The notes under the pieces: model-generated | The model's database searches: none | What the model was told of the DNA's origin: nothing | Seen by the model: only the letters and a program-made list of their open reading frames with translations | Position numbers and translations under genes: made by a program | Source of the DNA: Planctomycetota bacterium | GTDB lineage: Bacteria > Planctomycetota > Phycisphaerae > Phycisphaerales > Phycisphaeraceae | Direction of reading: 5' to 3' | DNA length: 64,000 nucleotides | Assembly: GCA_016350165.1 (NCBI GenBank) | Contig: CP066225.1 | Location: 124,001 to 188,000, forward strand | Shown here: positions 55,823 to 64,000 of the stretch, one piece after another | Layout of the letters: the number at the start of each line of letters is the position of its first letter | Numbering within the stretch: the first letter of the stretch is position 1

Positions 55823-56464
55823 TATTATCACCACGGAATTAACAGATAGATATGCAAATTTACCCGGAAAGCTAGTCCGACAACGACGCATTAATGTTCT
55901 CATTACACCCTATATTAAAAGAAACCTATTTCTTATTGTTGCTATGCGTGCTGGTATAGTAATGCATGCAATCTGTTTTGCATAGAGATTCCCATGGAGA
56001 CTCCCTCACTCTTCAATTGCATAAATACTCTAGTTGTTTACGGTGATTAGATACGTTTATGCTGCTGACACAAAATTTAGATTTGAAACGTTTGCATTAT
56101 GGTCTGCATAAGCGCATAAAAAAAGGTCTCGTCCGGGGAGGCAGCCGGCACGAGACCCGATCCAGGGCAATATTATCTTTCTCCAAAGCACTACTGTGCC
56201 CCATCACAGTTTGCCACACGTTGTTTCGTGCGTGTCACTGTTGACGTTATTAGTTATCCAATTCACGCCCTCTCAATGCCAACAAATCACATTGTTTTTC
56301 TTAGACATCAGTCCATCTGTACCGATCAGGTAAATCTGCCCTATTAGCCACACACAGCAACACCCTGCTATACTCTTACTTACTGAATTTCAGTGATGAA
56401 TCAGGCCCAAAAAGCCAAATTTCAGCAATGAATCATCAAAAAACCGCTCAACAGAGATTGAAGC
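55823..56464. other. Long intergenic region before coaD
   Basis: 642 bases. It holds the leader of the FG-GAP gene (minus) and, at 56118-56157, a strong minus-strand terminator that belongs to no protein gene (see ncRNA entry). No convincing open frame. Confidence 0.5.
56118..56385 (-). ncRNA. Candidate small RNA ending in a C-rich-loop terminator
   Basis: On the minus strand GGTCTCGT-x-CCGG / CCGG-ACGAGACC (56157-56125) forms a stem of 8 plus 4 pairs with one bulge. The loop is CUGCCUCC, then T7 (56124-56118). No protein gene on that strand lies upstream, so a non-coding transcript is implied. Upstream minus-strand sequence has further small hairpins (CTGTG/CACAG, CACG/CGTG). The loop is complementary to Shine-Dalgarno sequences. 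The 5' end given is a guess based on a weak -10-like TATAGC near 56370. Confidence 0.35.
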
Positions 56465-57025
56465 ATGAGCAAAATAGAAAAAATTGGCCTTTTCCCCGGT
56501 ACCTACGACCCTATCACCAATGGGCACCTCGACGTTATCAAGCGAGGTCAGCACCATTTCGATCGACTCGTCGTCGCCATCGGCCACAACCCTGCCAAAA
56601 CCCCTCTCTTCTCACTAGAAGAGCGCATTGATATCATCCAGCAACTCATTCACGAACAATGCGATCCATCAATCGTTGAGGTTCAGTCTTATACAGGTCT
56701 CACCGTCGACTTTGCACGCTCCATCAATGCAACTGCAATCCTTCGTGGCCTTCGAAACGTCACCGACCTCAACTTTGAGTTTCAACTCGCTTTAACTAAC
56801 CGTGCCATAGCTGACATCGAAACCATCTTCATCATGTCAGGCGAAGTGCACGGCTACACCTCCTCAACCCTCATCAAACAAATCGCATCAGCTGGCGACA
56901 TTCAACGTCTCAATACTCTCCTTCCAAAACTTGTCATTGATAAGATGCAGGAGAAAAAAGACAACGCAGGAGGCAAGCTTCCTTGGCGGACCGTTGACCA
57001 TTTCACCGAATCCGGCGACGAATAA
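56465..57025 (+). CDS. coaD: Phosphopantetheine adenylyltransferase
   Basis: Penultimate enzyme of coenzyme A synthesis: joins ATP and 4'-phosphopantetheine to dephospho-CoA. Nucleotidyltransferase motif GTYDPITNGHLD near residues 12-23 includes the T/HxGH signature; AILRGLRNVTDLNFEFQLA binds pantetheine; VHGYTSSTLIKQIA is the second ATP motif. At 186 aa it is about 20-25 longer than typical, through a hydrophilic C-terminal tail. Same direction as the MBL-fold gene 50 bases downstream. Confidence 0.96.
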   Translation: MSKIEKIGLFPGTYDPITNGHLDVIKRGQHHFDRLVVAIGHNPAKTPLFSLEERIDIIQQLIHEQCDPSIVEVQSYTGLTVDFARSINATAILRGLRNVTDLNFEFQLALTNRAIADIETIFIMSGEVHGYTSSTLIKQIASAGDIQRLNTLLPKLVIDKMQEKKDNAGGKLPWRTVDHFTESGDE

Positions 57026-57075
57026 TTCACTCCCCCAACAACACAACTAACCATCAAATAGACACGGACATTATC

Positions 57076-57747
57076 ATGGACTACCGCATCATCAGTATTG
57101 GCACACTCAGTTCTCACGAACTCTGGGATAACCAAACAGCACCACGAACAGCCCACGCTACGACCACATTAATACGCACAGACGACCGCATGATCCTCGT
57201 CGACCCTGCCCTTCCTCCACAAGCAATCGCCGCAAAACTCGCTGAACGTGCTGGTATCACACCAGACGATATCACCGACGTTTTCCTCACAAACTTCCGT
57301 CCTGCTCATCGTATGGGGTTATCCGCTTTCTCTGATGCACGTTGGTACATTAGCGAAAGAGAACGCGAAACCATCGGCCCTGCCCTTATCGAACAATTCC
57401 AGGAAACCGAAGATCCCGACATACAACAACTACTGCAGTACGAAGTTTCACTCCTCAAAAAATGTGAAGCTGCACCAGACAAATTCGCATCTCAAGTCGA
57501 CCTCTTCCCATGTCCCGGCTACACCCCCGGCACATGCGGCCTCTTACTCCTTGAAACAAGCCAAACCACTCTCATTGCAGGTGATGCTGTCCCCACAGTC
57601 GAACACTTCGAGCAAGGCCGTGTTCTCAAAGGTGCGATTGATATTGAACTCGCTCAGGAATCATTCGTCGAAGCGCTCGAAATCGCAGACATCATCATCC
57701 CCGGCCACGACAACATCATCATCAACAAATCAAAAAAGCACTTTTGA
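57076..57747 (+). CDS. Metallo-beta-lactamase-fold protein with degenerate metal site
   Basis: A 223-aa protein with the MBL fold: MILVDPALPPQAIAAKLAER, then the position of HxHxDH, CPGYTPGTCGLLLLE, LIAGDAVPT and IIPGHDN. The metal motif reads N73-F-R75-P-A77-H78, keeping only the last histidine, and the histidine usual in PGHTPG is tyrosine. The later aspartate and final histidine remain. It is probably co-transcribed with coaD. A hydrolase of normal mechanism is unlikely; it could be a binding protein or single-metal enzyme. Confidence 0.8.
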   Translation: MDYRIISIGTLSSHELWDNQTAPRTAHATTTLIRTDDRMILVDPALPPQAIAAKLAERAGITPDDITDVFLTNFRPAHRMGLSAFSDARWYISERERETIGPALIEQFQETEDPDIQQLLQYEVSLLKKCEAAPDKFASQVDLFPCPGYTPGTCGLLLLETSQTTLIAGDAVPTVEHFEQGRVLKGAIDIELAQESFVEALEIADIIIPGHDNIIINKSKKHF

Positions 57748-57768
57748 TTTACACAAGCATATAATCAC

Positions 57769-57797
57769 AAAAGCACGACCTCATGGCCGTGCTTTTT
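57769..57797 (+). terminator. Terminator of coaD/MBL-fold unit
   Basis: Stem AAAAGCACGACC (57769-57780) / GGCCGTGCTTTT (57785-57796) with one mismatch, loop TCAT, then T-run. Confidence 0.85.
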
Positions 57798-57822
57798 TAG
57801 TATCTATTCATCAATTAGACGA

Positions 57823-58638
57823 TTACCACTTCTGTATCATTTCAACATGATCTGTATATTTACCCAACATCGGCCCGCGTCTTAATGTATACAGCGGCAT
57901 GTGCGGTGGACAAAACAACCGCCATCTCAAAAAGATCGGCGAATCCGCGTAACCAATCCCTCTCGAAATCCCAATCATCATATCCCGATGTCGTATCATC
58001 CCCGATGAATACTCCAACGGCAGATCGGATGAGTTAAACATTGCTTTACCCCAAGGCATTCGCATCTGGCCACCATGAGTGTGTCCGCCCAGCATCAAAT
58101 CAACTCCCAAATCTGATGGCAACATAAACTGATGCGGATAATGTATCAATCCAATCCGCAGTCGCTCTTCATCTCGCCTACCACACTCCAACTCTGTATC
58201 CAACGCCACCTTCACACCATCAGGTCGCACACTTTCCTCAACATTAAATCCCAGCACATCAATATGCTGATCCATCACCTTCACGCCCTCGTCCTTCAGC
58301 CACCGAATCGGCACCTCACCCGATCGCCTGCGGAATTCACTAAAATCATGATTCCCAAATACGCCATACATTCCATACGCAGGCTTCAAACGATCGCACA
58401 CCTTCCCCAGAACCTTTAGCGATGCATCCTCGTCCCCTGGCCGACTCATATAGTCTCCAGTAAAGACCGTCAGGTCATGCCTGATCGACGTCAACTGATT
58501 CAATAATTTGGCAAAAAGACGCCCATGACGCCTCACATGTAGGTCAGAAATGTGCAATACCCGCATACCATCCAACTCGTGCGGCAGATTCGGCAACTTC
58601 ACATCTACAGGCTGTATCAATCCGTAAGCTAGCGGCAT
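57823..58638 (-). CDS. Metallophosphoesterase (YkuE-like)
   Basis: Calcineurin-type binuclear phosphoesterase of about 271 aa. The ordered motifs are VLHISDLHVRR, VFTGDYMSR, YGVFGNHDFSEF and LGGHTHGGQMRMPW. The last part (MIGISRGIGYADSPIFLRW) is typical of the YkuE/YaeI group that cleaves lipid-linked or small phosphoesters. The ATG at 58638 with AGGGA just before is preferred to a TTG at 58656. No signal peptide. Alone on its transcript. Confidence 0.9.
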   Translation of the reverse strand: MPLAYGLIQPVDVKLPNLPHELDGMRVLHISDLHVRRHGRLFAKLLNQLTSIRHDLTVFTGDYMSRPGDEDASLKVLGKVCDRLKPAYGMYGVFGNHDFSEFRRRSGEVPIRWLKDEGVKVMDQHIDVLGFNVEESVRPDGVKVALDTELECGRRDEERLRIGLIHYPHQFMLPSDLGVDLMLGGHTHGGQMRMPWGKAMFNSSDLPLEYSSGMIRHRDMMIGISRGIGYADSPIFLRWRLFCPPHMPLYTLRRGPMLGKYTDHVEMIQKW

Positions 58639-59033
58639 GTCCCTGATTCCATTCAATTTGAGCTATTTTCCCCCACCCAAACCCAGCCAGCGCATCCTTT
58701 ATAACACCATTTCCCCCGCCTGACATCTACTCTCATCCCTCCACATCCAATCCTCTCTCACTCCTCAAGCCCTCCGCAACCACTTAATCACCCCTCATTT
58801 CCCCCTTCACCCCCCAATCATGACACCCATGAACACAATTCACCCCCTTCATCCATATAAATCGTAATTTAAACGCAAATCACTCTTGCGAGTTTTCTTT
58901 GGAAAACTTATCTTAAATGTGCTTCAGAGCATAAATTAGTGCAGCATCATGCAGCAAAATCGTTTATGATACTGAGGTCTTTTGACTCAATTAATCAATA
59001 TCGAACCTTTTCTCCGGTTGCAGGAGTAGTTTC
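58639..59033. other. Intergenic region before the HTH/TM protein
   Basis: 395 bases. The left half is C-rich with no coding signal; the right half holds the candidate promoter at 58886-58914. Confidence 0.5.
58886..58914 (+). promoter_or_regulatory. Possible sigma-70 promoter
   Basis: -35-like TTGCGA (58886-58891) and -10-like TATCTT (58909-58914) are 17 bases apart, about 120 bases before the ATG at 59034. Match is moderate. Confidence 0.35.
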
Positions 59034-59951
59034 ATGGCAAAGATGTTCTACACACTCGAAGAGACGGCAGCTAAACTTGGCGTCAGCGAGCAAGAAATTA
59101 AAGATATGGCTGCGAGTGGAAAACTCCAGCAGTTCCGCGATGGCGACAAGCTCATGTTTAAGTGTGCTGAAGTTGACGCGATGACTGGTGGCGGCTCTTC
59201 TAAACTCGAAGATTCAGCTGGACCAATCCCTCTAGTTGACTCACAGACTACTGACGCTGTCAGCCTTAGCGATACTGCCATCCCTCTCATGGGTGACACT
59301 AACGCTCCTGGTAACAACGACTCCACTGGCATCTCAGTCTTTGACGCCGGCGAAGTTGAACCAGCTGATCCAATGGCTCAGACTGCTGTTACGAACCAAG
59401 GTAGCCAAATTTCTCTCGAGTCCGTTGGTTCTGGCTCCGGTCTTCTCGACCTGACCCACGAATCAAATGATGCATCACTTGGTGCTGACCTTCTCGAAGA
59501 TATCTACCCAGGCTCAGGCGACACCGCTGCTGGCACTAACCTTGACTCAGCAATCGGTTCCTCTGGCATCTTCGATCCAGGCCTCTCAGCTTCTGGCGCA
59601 ACATCAGGCCTCGAAAACCTCGAAGGCTCAATGTCAGGCACAATGACACCTCCTGCAGCAATGGGTGCACCTGTCGCAGCAGACTCAGGGATCGTTGACC
59701 TTTCAGACAGCTACGAAAGCCCAAGCGGCGGCTCAACCGGCCTCCTCCTCGGCACAATCATCACACTCGCAGTTGCCCTCATCGTCCTCGTCGGTGCTCA
59801 CGCTGACGTCCAGACCATGATCACTGGCATCCTTCGCGAAGGCGACAAGTACGCAATGGGTAACTCATTCTACATGCTCGTCGGCGGCCTCTTCATTGTC
59901 ACACTCATCACTGGTGGCATCGGCCTCGTCCTCGGCAAAGCTTCTTCATAA
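59034..59951 (+). CDS. HTH-domain protein with low-complexity linker and two membrane segments
   Basis: A 305-aa protein. Residues 1-50 (FYTLEETAAKLGVSEQEIKD, FRDGDKLMFKCAEVDAM) are an excisionase/MerR-type winged helix. Residues about 55-230 are rich in S, G, D, T, A, including GSGSGLLDLTHESND. Two hydrophobic segments follow, about 235-257 (GLLLGTIITLAVALIVLVGA) and 280-302. The predicted layout is a DNA- or protein-binding head tethered to the membrane. I believe it is a planctomycete-type family, but its function is not known to me. Flanked by a strong terminator. Confidence 0.75.
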   Translation: MAKMFYTLEETAAKLGVSEQEIKDMAASGKLQQFRDGDKLMFKCAEVDAMTGGGSSKLEDSAGPIPLVDSQTTDAVSLSDTAIPLMGDTNAPGNNDSTGISVFDAGEVEPADPMAQTAVTNQGSQISLESVGSGSGLLDLTHESNDASLGADLLEDIYPGSGDTAAGTNLDSAIGSSGIFDPGLSASGATSGLENLEGSMSGTMTPPAAMGAPVAADSGIVDLSDSYESPSGGSTGLLLGTIITLAVALIVLVGAHADVQTMITGILREGDKYAMGNSFYMLVGGLFIVTLITGGIGLVLGKASS

Positions 59952-59976
59952 GCAACGCCAACAATTAAAATATTCA

Positions 59977-60010
59977 AAACTGGTGAGGTTCACGCCTCAC
60001 CAGTTTCTTT
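59977..60010 (+). terminator. Terminator of HTH/TM gene
   Basis: Perfect 12-bp stem AAACTGGTGAGG (59977-59988) / CCTCACCAGTTT (59995-60006), then T-rich. Confidence 0.92.
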
Positions 60011-60128
60011 TTATACTTTCTCACCCAACTCAGTTTCCCTCTTATAACCCACCGTTGTAAAATATCTCCTCGGCAAGACATGATGTCACGCCTCCTTCCC
60101 CTTATTGTTCACCTGAATGGAGACACCA

Positions 60129-60983
60129 GTGAAACTTAGCGGATACGGCAAAAATGAGTGGCTCACCGCCATCGCTATCTCAATTCTTCTCATCGCGACA
60201 TGCATTCTCTTCGACTTCTGGTACCTCTCCTTCGTCGTCCTCCTCGCCCTCACTTTCGTCATCCAATTCTTCCGTGACCCAGATCGCCGCATCCCCTCAC
60301 AACGTGGCGTCGCCGTCGCCCCATGTGATGGCAAAGTAACATCCATTCACGAAATCGAAGAATACGAACCCTTCGGCAATCAACCAGCCGTTTGCATCCG
60401 TATCTTCATGTCTGTCTTCAACGTTCACGTAAACCGCTCACCATGTCATGGTCGCGTTCAGACCATCACCCATACCCCCGGTAAACACACCAACACACTC
60501 AATCCAAACTGCTGCGAAATAAATGAGCGCAACCTCATCCTCATGACACACCCAACCAAAGGCCACCCAGTCGCAGCCGTTCGACAAATCGCAGGCCTAC
60601 TCGCTCGCACCATCTGCTGTGCCGTCGATGAAGGACAAGTCATCCAGCGTGGCCAACGTATCGGCATGATCAAGCTCGGCTCAACTACCGAGCTCTATAT
60701 CCCCAAAACACTCCTCGACAAAGTCGTCGTCGAAGAAGGCCAAACAGCCTACGGCGGCCTCACCGTACTCGCTCAAGTTAAATCACAAGACCACACCCAA
60801 CCAGCTTCAACCGTCATTACCGATTCAAAAGATGACACACCAGATGAATCAGCCAATCTGGAAACTTCAGAAACTGAAGAAGTAAAAGAAACTACTGAAA
60901 TTACAGATAAATCTGAGCAACAACAAGATGCTGAAAAATCTGAAGAAACAAAAGAAGAAGCTGAAACAACCGAAAAAGAATAA
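60129..60983 (+). CDS. psd: Phosphatidylserine decarboxylase (short form) with acidic tail
   Basis: Membrane enzyme making phosphatidylethanolamine, about 284 aa. Two N-terminal hydrophobic segments (ISILLIATCILFDFWYLSFVV), FFRDPDRRIP, VAPCDGKVTSI, FMSVFNVHVNRSP and the autocleavage site in GMIKLGSTTELYIP (LGST, giving the pyruvoyl serine) are present. The small-form (PSD-B-type) domain ends near residue 218; the remaining 65 or so residues are a glutamate/threonine/lysine-rich tail not usual in the family. GTG at 60129 has GGAG six bases upstream; an ATG at 60117 lacks one. Confidence 0.9.
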   Translation: MKLSGYGKNEWLTAIAISILLIATCILFDFWYLSFVVLLALTFVIQFFRDPDRRIPSQRGVAVAPCDGKVTSIHEIEEYEPFGNQPAVCIRIFMSVFNVHVNRSPCHGRVQTITHTPGKHTNTLNPNCCEINERNLILMTHPTKGHPVAAVRQIAGLLARTICCAVDEGQVIQRGQRIGMIKLGSTTELYIPKTLLDKVVVEEGQTAYGGLTVLAQVKSQDHTQPASTVITDSKDDTPDESANLETSETEEVKETTEITDKSEQQQDAEKSEETKEEAETTEKE

Positions 60984-61002
60984 GCTTCAATAAAACCAAC
61001 CA

Positions 61003-61038
61003 CAAAAAAAAGGCGACCCACTCAGGTCGCCTTTTTCT
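61003..61038. terminator. Bidirectional terminator
   Basis: Stem AAAGGCGACC (61009-61018) / GGTCGCCTTT (61025-61034) with A-run on the left and T-run on the right, serving psd and the convergent phosphatase gene. Confidence 0.92.
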
Positions 61039-61050
61039 TTTCCATTTCAC

Positions 61051-61764
61051 TTACTCATAATTCGCCACGATCCCGCCCGGCACCCTCGCATTATCTAACC
61101 CCTTCATCACCAAATGCGATGAATCCGCCAACCCAATACATCGCGGCGTCGCCACACCATCAATCCGTTCATCCAACAGCACCGTCGTCACCGACGTCGG
61201 CCGCAAAAAGAACCCCGCCCAAAACTGCGGCAACGGAATATTTAACAAGTGCGCCAACCACGTTAAACCAAACCCACCATGACAAAACACTGCTACCGCA
61301 GCATCATTCGATTCTTCAAATCGGTACAATCCCTTCTCATCCCTCACATACCCATAATCCTCAAACAACCGATCCGACCCTTGTTTTATAGTCTCAAATT
61401 CACTCTTGATCTTTTCATCACTAAGCAAATCATACGCATGCCAATCATCCCAACTCGGCTGTGGCTCAATCTCCCTCACCTCATGACCATGAATGTTATA
61501 CGCCGCCATCCGCCGCCCGTTATATTCCTGATCAACACGCCAATCCACCTCAGCTGTCCAATCCAAAACCTCAATATCCATCCCCTTTCGCTTCGCCGTA
61601 TACTCCGCCGTATGCATCGCCCGTCCCATCGGCGAACTATAAATCTTATCAATCTGAACATCATCCAACCGCTCACTCAACGCCTCAGCTTCCTGATGTC
61701 CAAGTTTCGTAATCGTATTATTCTCATAATCCGGATCAGCATGACGAATCACATACAAACGCAT
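61051..61764 (-). CDS. Histidine phosphatase family protein
   Basis: Phosphoglycerate-mutase-like phosphatase of 237 aa. LYVIRHADPDY carries the catalytic RH with A in place of the usual G. IYSSPMGRAMHTAEYTA, and FCHGGFGLTWLAHLL with the second histidine, complete the site. The ATG at 61764 has GGAG eight bases upstream and puts RH near residue 8, as usual; longer reading frames are rejected. Substrate unknown. Convergent with psd. Confidence 0.9.
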   Translation of the reverse strand: MRLYVIRHADPDYENNTITKLGHQEAEALSERLDDVQIDKIYSSPMGRAMHTAEYTAKRKGMDIEVLDWTAEVDWRVDQEYNGRRMAAYNIHGHEVREIEPQPSWDDWHAYDLLSDEKIKSEFETIKQGSDRLFEDYGYVRDEKGLYRFEESNDAAVAVFCHGGFGLTWLAHLLNIPLPQFWAGFFLRPTSVTTVLLDERIDGVATPRCIGLADSSHLVMKGLDNARVPGGIVANYE

Positions 61765-61945
61765 ATAACAACTCCGTAATTTTTGAAGATTAAACTTCCC
61801 ACTCCCAAAAAACTCTCCCCTCAGCGCACCTTGCAATTATTTTCCCCACCCTCCCTAAAAATAAAAAAACAAAATCAATCAATACTAACAATACTCTGAA
61901 ATATATTGGCCACTGAACTTACGTCTATCTAATCATTAGTTTGTC

Positions 61946-63103
61946 TTATAGTAGCCCTTTCACAACATCTTCTATCCCTTCTTCAACTAACTCCGCCGTA
62001 TGAGCCATTGCCCACTCAATTTCATGCCCTTCACTCACCACCACATACCCGCTCAACTTCCCATCGCCAACTATATTTTCAACCCCTGCCCCCACACACC
62101 CAACGCCAGCCCAAACTTTAACCCCCTCTTGCCCATATCGACGACTCATTTGCGTCACCCCCCAAACAACCTTCCCTTCAAGAGACTGGCCATCCATCTT
62201 CCCCTCGCCCGTCAAAACCAAATCCACATCCTTAACGCGTTCAGCAAACCCAACCGCATCAAGAACCAGATCAATTCCAGATTGTAGTTCTCCACCTAAC
62301 ATCGCCATCGCCCCACCGCCCAATCCACCCGCCGCACCAGCCCCTGCGATCATCCTCACATCCACACCCAAATCTCGTTTCATCACCTCCCCTAAATTCC
62401 CCAGCCCCGTATCAAGCTCCTTCACCGTCGCCACATCCGCCCCCTTCTGTGGCCCATACACCATCGCTGCACCATTCAATCCGCACAAAACATTCTTAAC
62501 ATCACAAGCAACATCCAATCTCACACCTCCAAGTACACCTCCCTCAGGCATCACCACTCGCCTCACCTCTCCCAATTTCTCACCACACATCACCCCCTCA
62601 ATCTCTTCCCCACCTTCACCCAAAAACGCCACTCCAAGTGCCTGTGCCATACCACATCCCCCATCATTCGTCGCACTCCCCCCAATTCCCATCACAATAC
62701 GTTTCACCCCTTGTTTCATAGCACATTCAATCAACTCACCCACACCATACGTCGTCGTCGTCATCGGATTACGCAACTCGCTCGGCACCAACCCAAGCCC
62801 CGCCGCTTCAGCCATCTCAATCACTCCCACATCACCACACAACCCCCACTTCGCCTCAACCCTCTCCCCCAATGGCCCCGACACCTCATCAATCCTCACT
62901 TCCCCACCCATCGCTGTCACCAACGCATCCACTGTCCCCTCACCACCATCAGCCACTGGACACAAATCCACCACTGCCTCAACTTTCTTCCACTCACAAG
63001 CTGCCTTCACCCCCCTTTCCATAGCCGCAGCAACATCCACCGCAGCAAGCGATTCCTTAAAACTGTCAGGCGACACCAAAACTCTCAATTTCCTATTTAC
63101 CAT
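61946..63103 (-). CDS. Glycerate kinase (GlxK/GarK type)
   Basis: ATP-dependent kinase of 385 aa making 2- or 3-phosphoglycerate from glycerate. VLVSPDSFKESLAAVDVAAA is the family N-terminus; CPVADGGEGTVDAL, VMGIGGSATNDGGCGMAQAL and LVLTGEGKMDGQSLEGKV are signature stretches. C-terminal part slightly diverged (VWAGVGCVGAGVE). ATG at 63103 is chosen over GTG at 63109. Divergent from tadA. Links glyoxylate or sugar-acid breakdown to glycolysis. Confidence 0.94.
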   Translation of the reverse strand: MVNRKLRVLVSPDSFKESLAAVDVAAAMERGVKAACEWKKVEAVVDLCPVADGGEGTVDALVTAMGGEVRIDEVSGPLGERVEAKWGLCGDVGVIEMAEAAGLGLVPSELRNPMTTTTYGVGELIECAMKQGVKRIVMGIGGSATNDGGCGMAQALGVAFLGEGGEEIEGVMCGEKLGEVRRVVMPEGGVLGGVRLDVACDVKNVLCGLNGAAMVYGPQKGADVATVKELDTGLGNLGEVMKRDLGVDVRMIAGAGAAGGLGGGAMAMLGGELQSGIDLVLDAVGFAERVKDVDLVLTGEGKMDGQSLEGKVVWGVTQMSRRYGQEGVKVWAGVGCVGAGVENIVGDGKLSGYVVVSEGHEIEWAMAHTAELVEEGIEDVVKGLL

Positions 63104-63187
63104 ACACACATCATAATCTCACCCACCTCACCCCGAAATCCCTATCTCCAATTCCACACCCACCCTCAACCTCTTACAATACACCTT

Positions 63188-63754
63188 ATGAGTAACGCAG
63201 ACCCAACAACCACATCCCCCGAGCAGGCCGCCCACGACGTCGCCATGATGCGTCTCGCCCTCGATCAAGCTCAACTCGCAGCCGACCTCAGCGAAGTCCC
63301 AATCGGTGCCATTATCTACAAGCAAGACCCCACCGACCCATTCAATCCCAACAAAACCAAAATCCTCGCGCAAGCTCACAACCTGCGTGAATCCACTGCC
63401 GACCCCACTGCCCACGCCGAAATCCTTGCACTTAAGCAAGCTGCTCAAACCCTTCACACCTGGCGTCTTGATGACTGTGGCCTCGCCGTCACCTTAGAAC
63501 CTTGCCCCATGTGTGCAGGCGCCCTCATCAATGCGCGATTAGGCCACTGCATCTACTCACTCTCCGACCCCAAAATGGGCTGCGTCGACACCCTCTACTC
63601 ACTCCTCTCAGATACCCGCTTCAACCATCGCCTCCCCTCACGCAACGGCATCCTCGAAACCGACTGCCTCGCACTCCTCCAATCCTTCTTCAAAGCCCGT
63701 CGCAATAAAAACAACCGCCCACCCAAGCCCAAATACAATCCCACCAACGACTAA
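63188..63754 (+). CDS. tadA: tRNA-specific adenosine deaminase TadA
   Basis: Makes inosine at the wobble position of tRNA-Arg(ACG). 188 aa. Zinc and catalytic motifs are H76-A-E78 (AHAEILAL) and PCPMC with C106 and C109. SEVPIGAIIY and ARLGHCIYSLSDPKMG are typical. An insert at about 46-58 (QDPTDPFNPNKTK) and a basic proline-rich tail (NKNNRPPKPK) lengthen it. The ATG at 63188 is used although the frame is open further upstream, since that region codes glycerate kinase on the other strand. Confidence 0.94.
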   Translation: MSNADPTTTSPEQAAHDVAMMRLALDQAQLAADLSEVPIGAIIYKQDPTDPFNPNKTKILAQAHNLRESTADPTAHAEILALKQAAQTLHTWRLDDCGLAVTLEPCPMCAGALINARLGHCIYSLSDPKMGCVDTLYSLLSDTRFNHRLPSRNGILETDCLALLQSFFKARRNKNNRPPKPKYNPTND

Positions 63755-64000
63755 CACATCACCCCCTCTCAAATCATCCTTCCCTATACAACTTTTCAGA
63801 ACTTTTATAACTTATACTTGTTTTATATAGCTGATTTGCTATATTTAAATGATCAAGTGTATCTCACACGCGCTTCGCAAACAGGACGAGAGAAAGACAC
63901 ACCACCACACATCCCTCTCCCCCTCCACCACTCTCCTGCTATGCAAAGCCATTGTTTTTGTGTATTCACAATGCGCCTACCTGCCGCATAGCCCTATTCA
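63755..64000. other. Terminal intergenic region
   Basis: 246 bases to the window end. AT-rich part (63790-63850) has a promoter-like TTGTTT / TATATT pair at 63818 and 63840, probably for a gene outside. No gene seen. Confidence 0.35.

Noticed and set aside
56125-56157. Plus-strand resemblance to the SRP (4.5S) RNA apex (GTCCGG...GCAGCC)
   Set aside because: The stem lacks the SRP AGCAG/GGUC pattern and long flanking helix, and the poly-T lies on the minus side, so a minus-strand terminator fits better.
62711-63187. Long upstream extension of the tadA frame
   Set aside because: It is antisense to glycerate kinase, and its residues are not family-like; TadA begins at 63188.

Overview
The window looks like chromosomal DNA of a planctomycete, most likely class Phycisphaerae. 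This is an inference from gene content: a PEP-CTERM-type secreted protein, a prepilin-like protein with the N-terminal signature and C-terminal DGH motif common in planctomycetes, an HTH protein with a long low-complexity linker and two membrane segments, several Gfo/Idh/MocA oxidoreductases, a sialate-O-acetylesterase-type SGNH enzyme and FG-GAP propeller proteins. By eye the GC content is moderate (40s percent), and strong hairpin/T-tract terminators follow many genes. No tRNA, rRNA, CRISPR array, transposase or phage gene was recognised.

Layout. 1-15.6 kb is mostly housekeeping: a truncated uvrA (-), a Gfo/Idh oxidoreductase and a beta-propeller protein, a Nudix hydrolase, rpsR with a structured leader, a Nif3-family protein, a coiled-coil protein, a PEP-CTERM FG-GAP protein, an SDR, an AlaC/DapL-like aminotransferase, a PpiC-type lipoprotein and a class-V aminotransferase/cysteine desulfurase. 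15.8-19.7 kb is a surface-glycan module (O-antigen-ligase-like membrane protein, radical SAM/SPASM protein, GT4 glycosyltransferase). 19.7-24.9 kb (-) is a pilMNO-(P/GspC-like)-gspE assembly operon for a type IV pilus or type II secretion machine. hslU and the comM-like yifB gene follow, then a secreted protein of unknown function and a prepilin-like protein.

31-41.5 kb is carbohydrate catabolism under several regulators. A LacI regulator converges on a seven-gene minus-strand operon (SDR, ROK kinase, SIS isomerase, FAD oxidoreductase, phosphotriesterase-like hydrolase, two Gfo/Idh enzymes). A GntR-HTH/LacI-sensor regulator is divergent from that operon, and an AraC regulator is divergent from a GH4 glycosidase.

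43.1-51.1 kb is the most interesting region. It looks like a complete corrinoid-dependent methyl-transfer system: a DUF1638 plus RACo-type [2Fe-2S]/ASKHA reductive activator in one polypeptide, a PocR-sensor AraC regulator, a B12-binding corrinoid protein, two URO-D-superfamily methyltransferases (one fused to a thioredoxin-like domain and lacking the usual zinc histidine) and a CobW/G3E GTPase metallochaperone. A 12-bp direct repeat spaced 21 bp apart overlaps the predicted -35 of the four-gene operon, as expected for AraC-family activation. The methyl donor is unknown; the adjacent GH4 and SGNH esterase genes suggest, but do not prove, a link to decorated carbohydrates.

51.2-64 kb holds the sialate-O-acetylesterase-like enzyme, a secreted FG-GAP protein, a possible minus-strand small RNA with an anti-Shine-Dalgarno terminator loop, coaD, a metallo-beta-lactamase-fold protein with a broken metal motif, a metallophosphoesterase, the HTH/transmembrane protein, a phosphatidylserine decarboxylase with an acidic tail, a histidine phosphatase, glycerate kinase and tadA.
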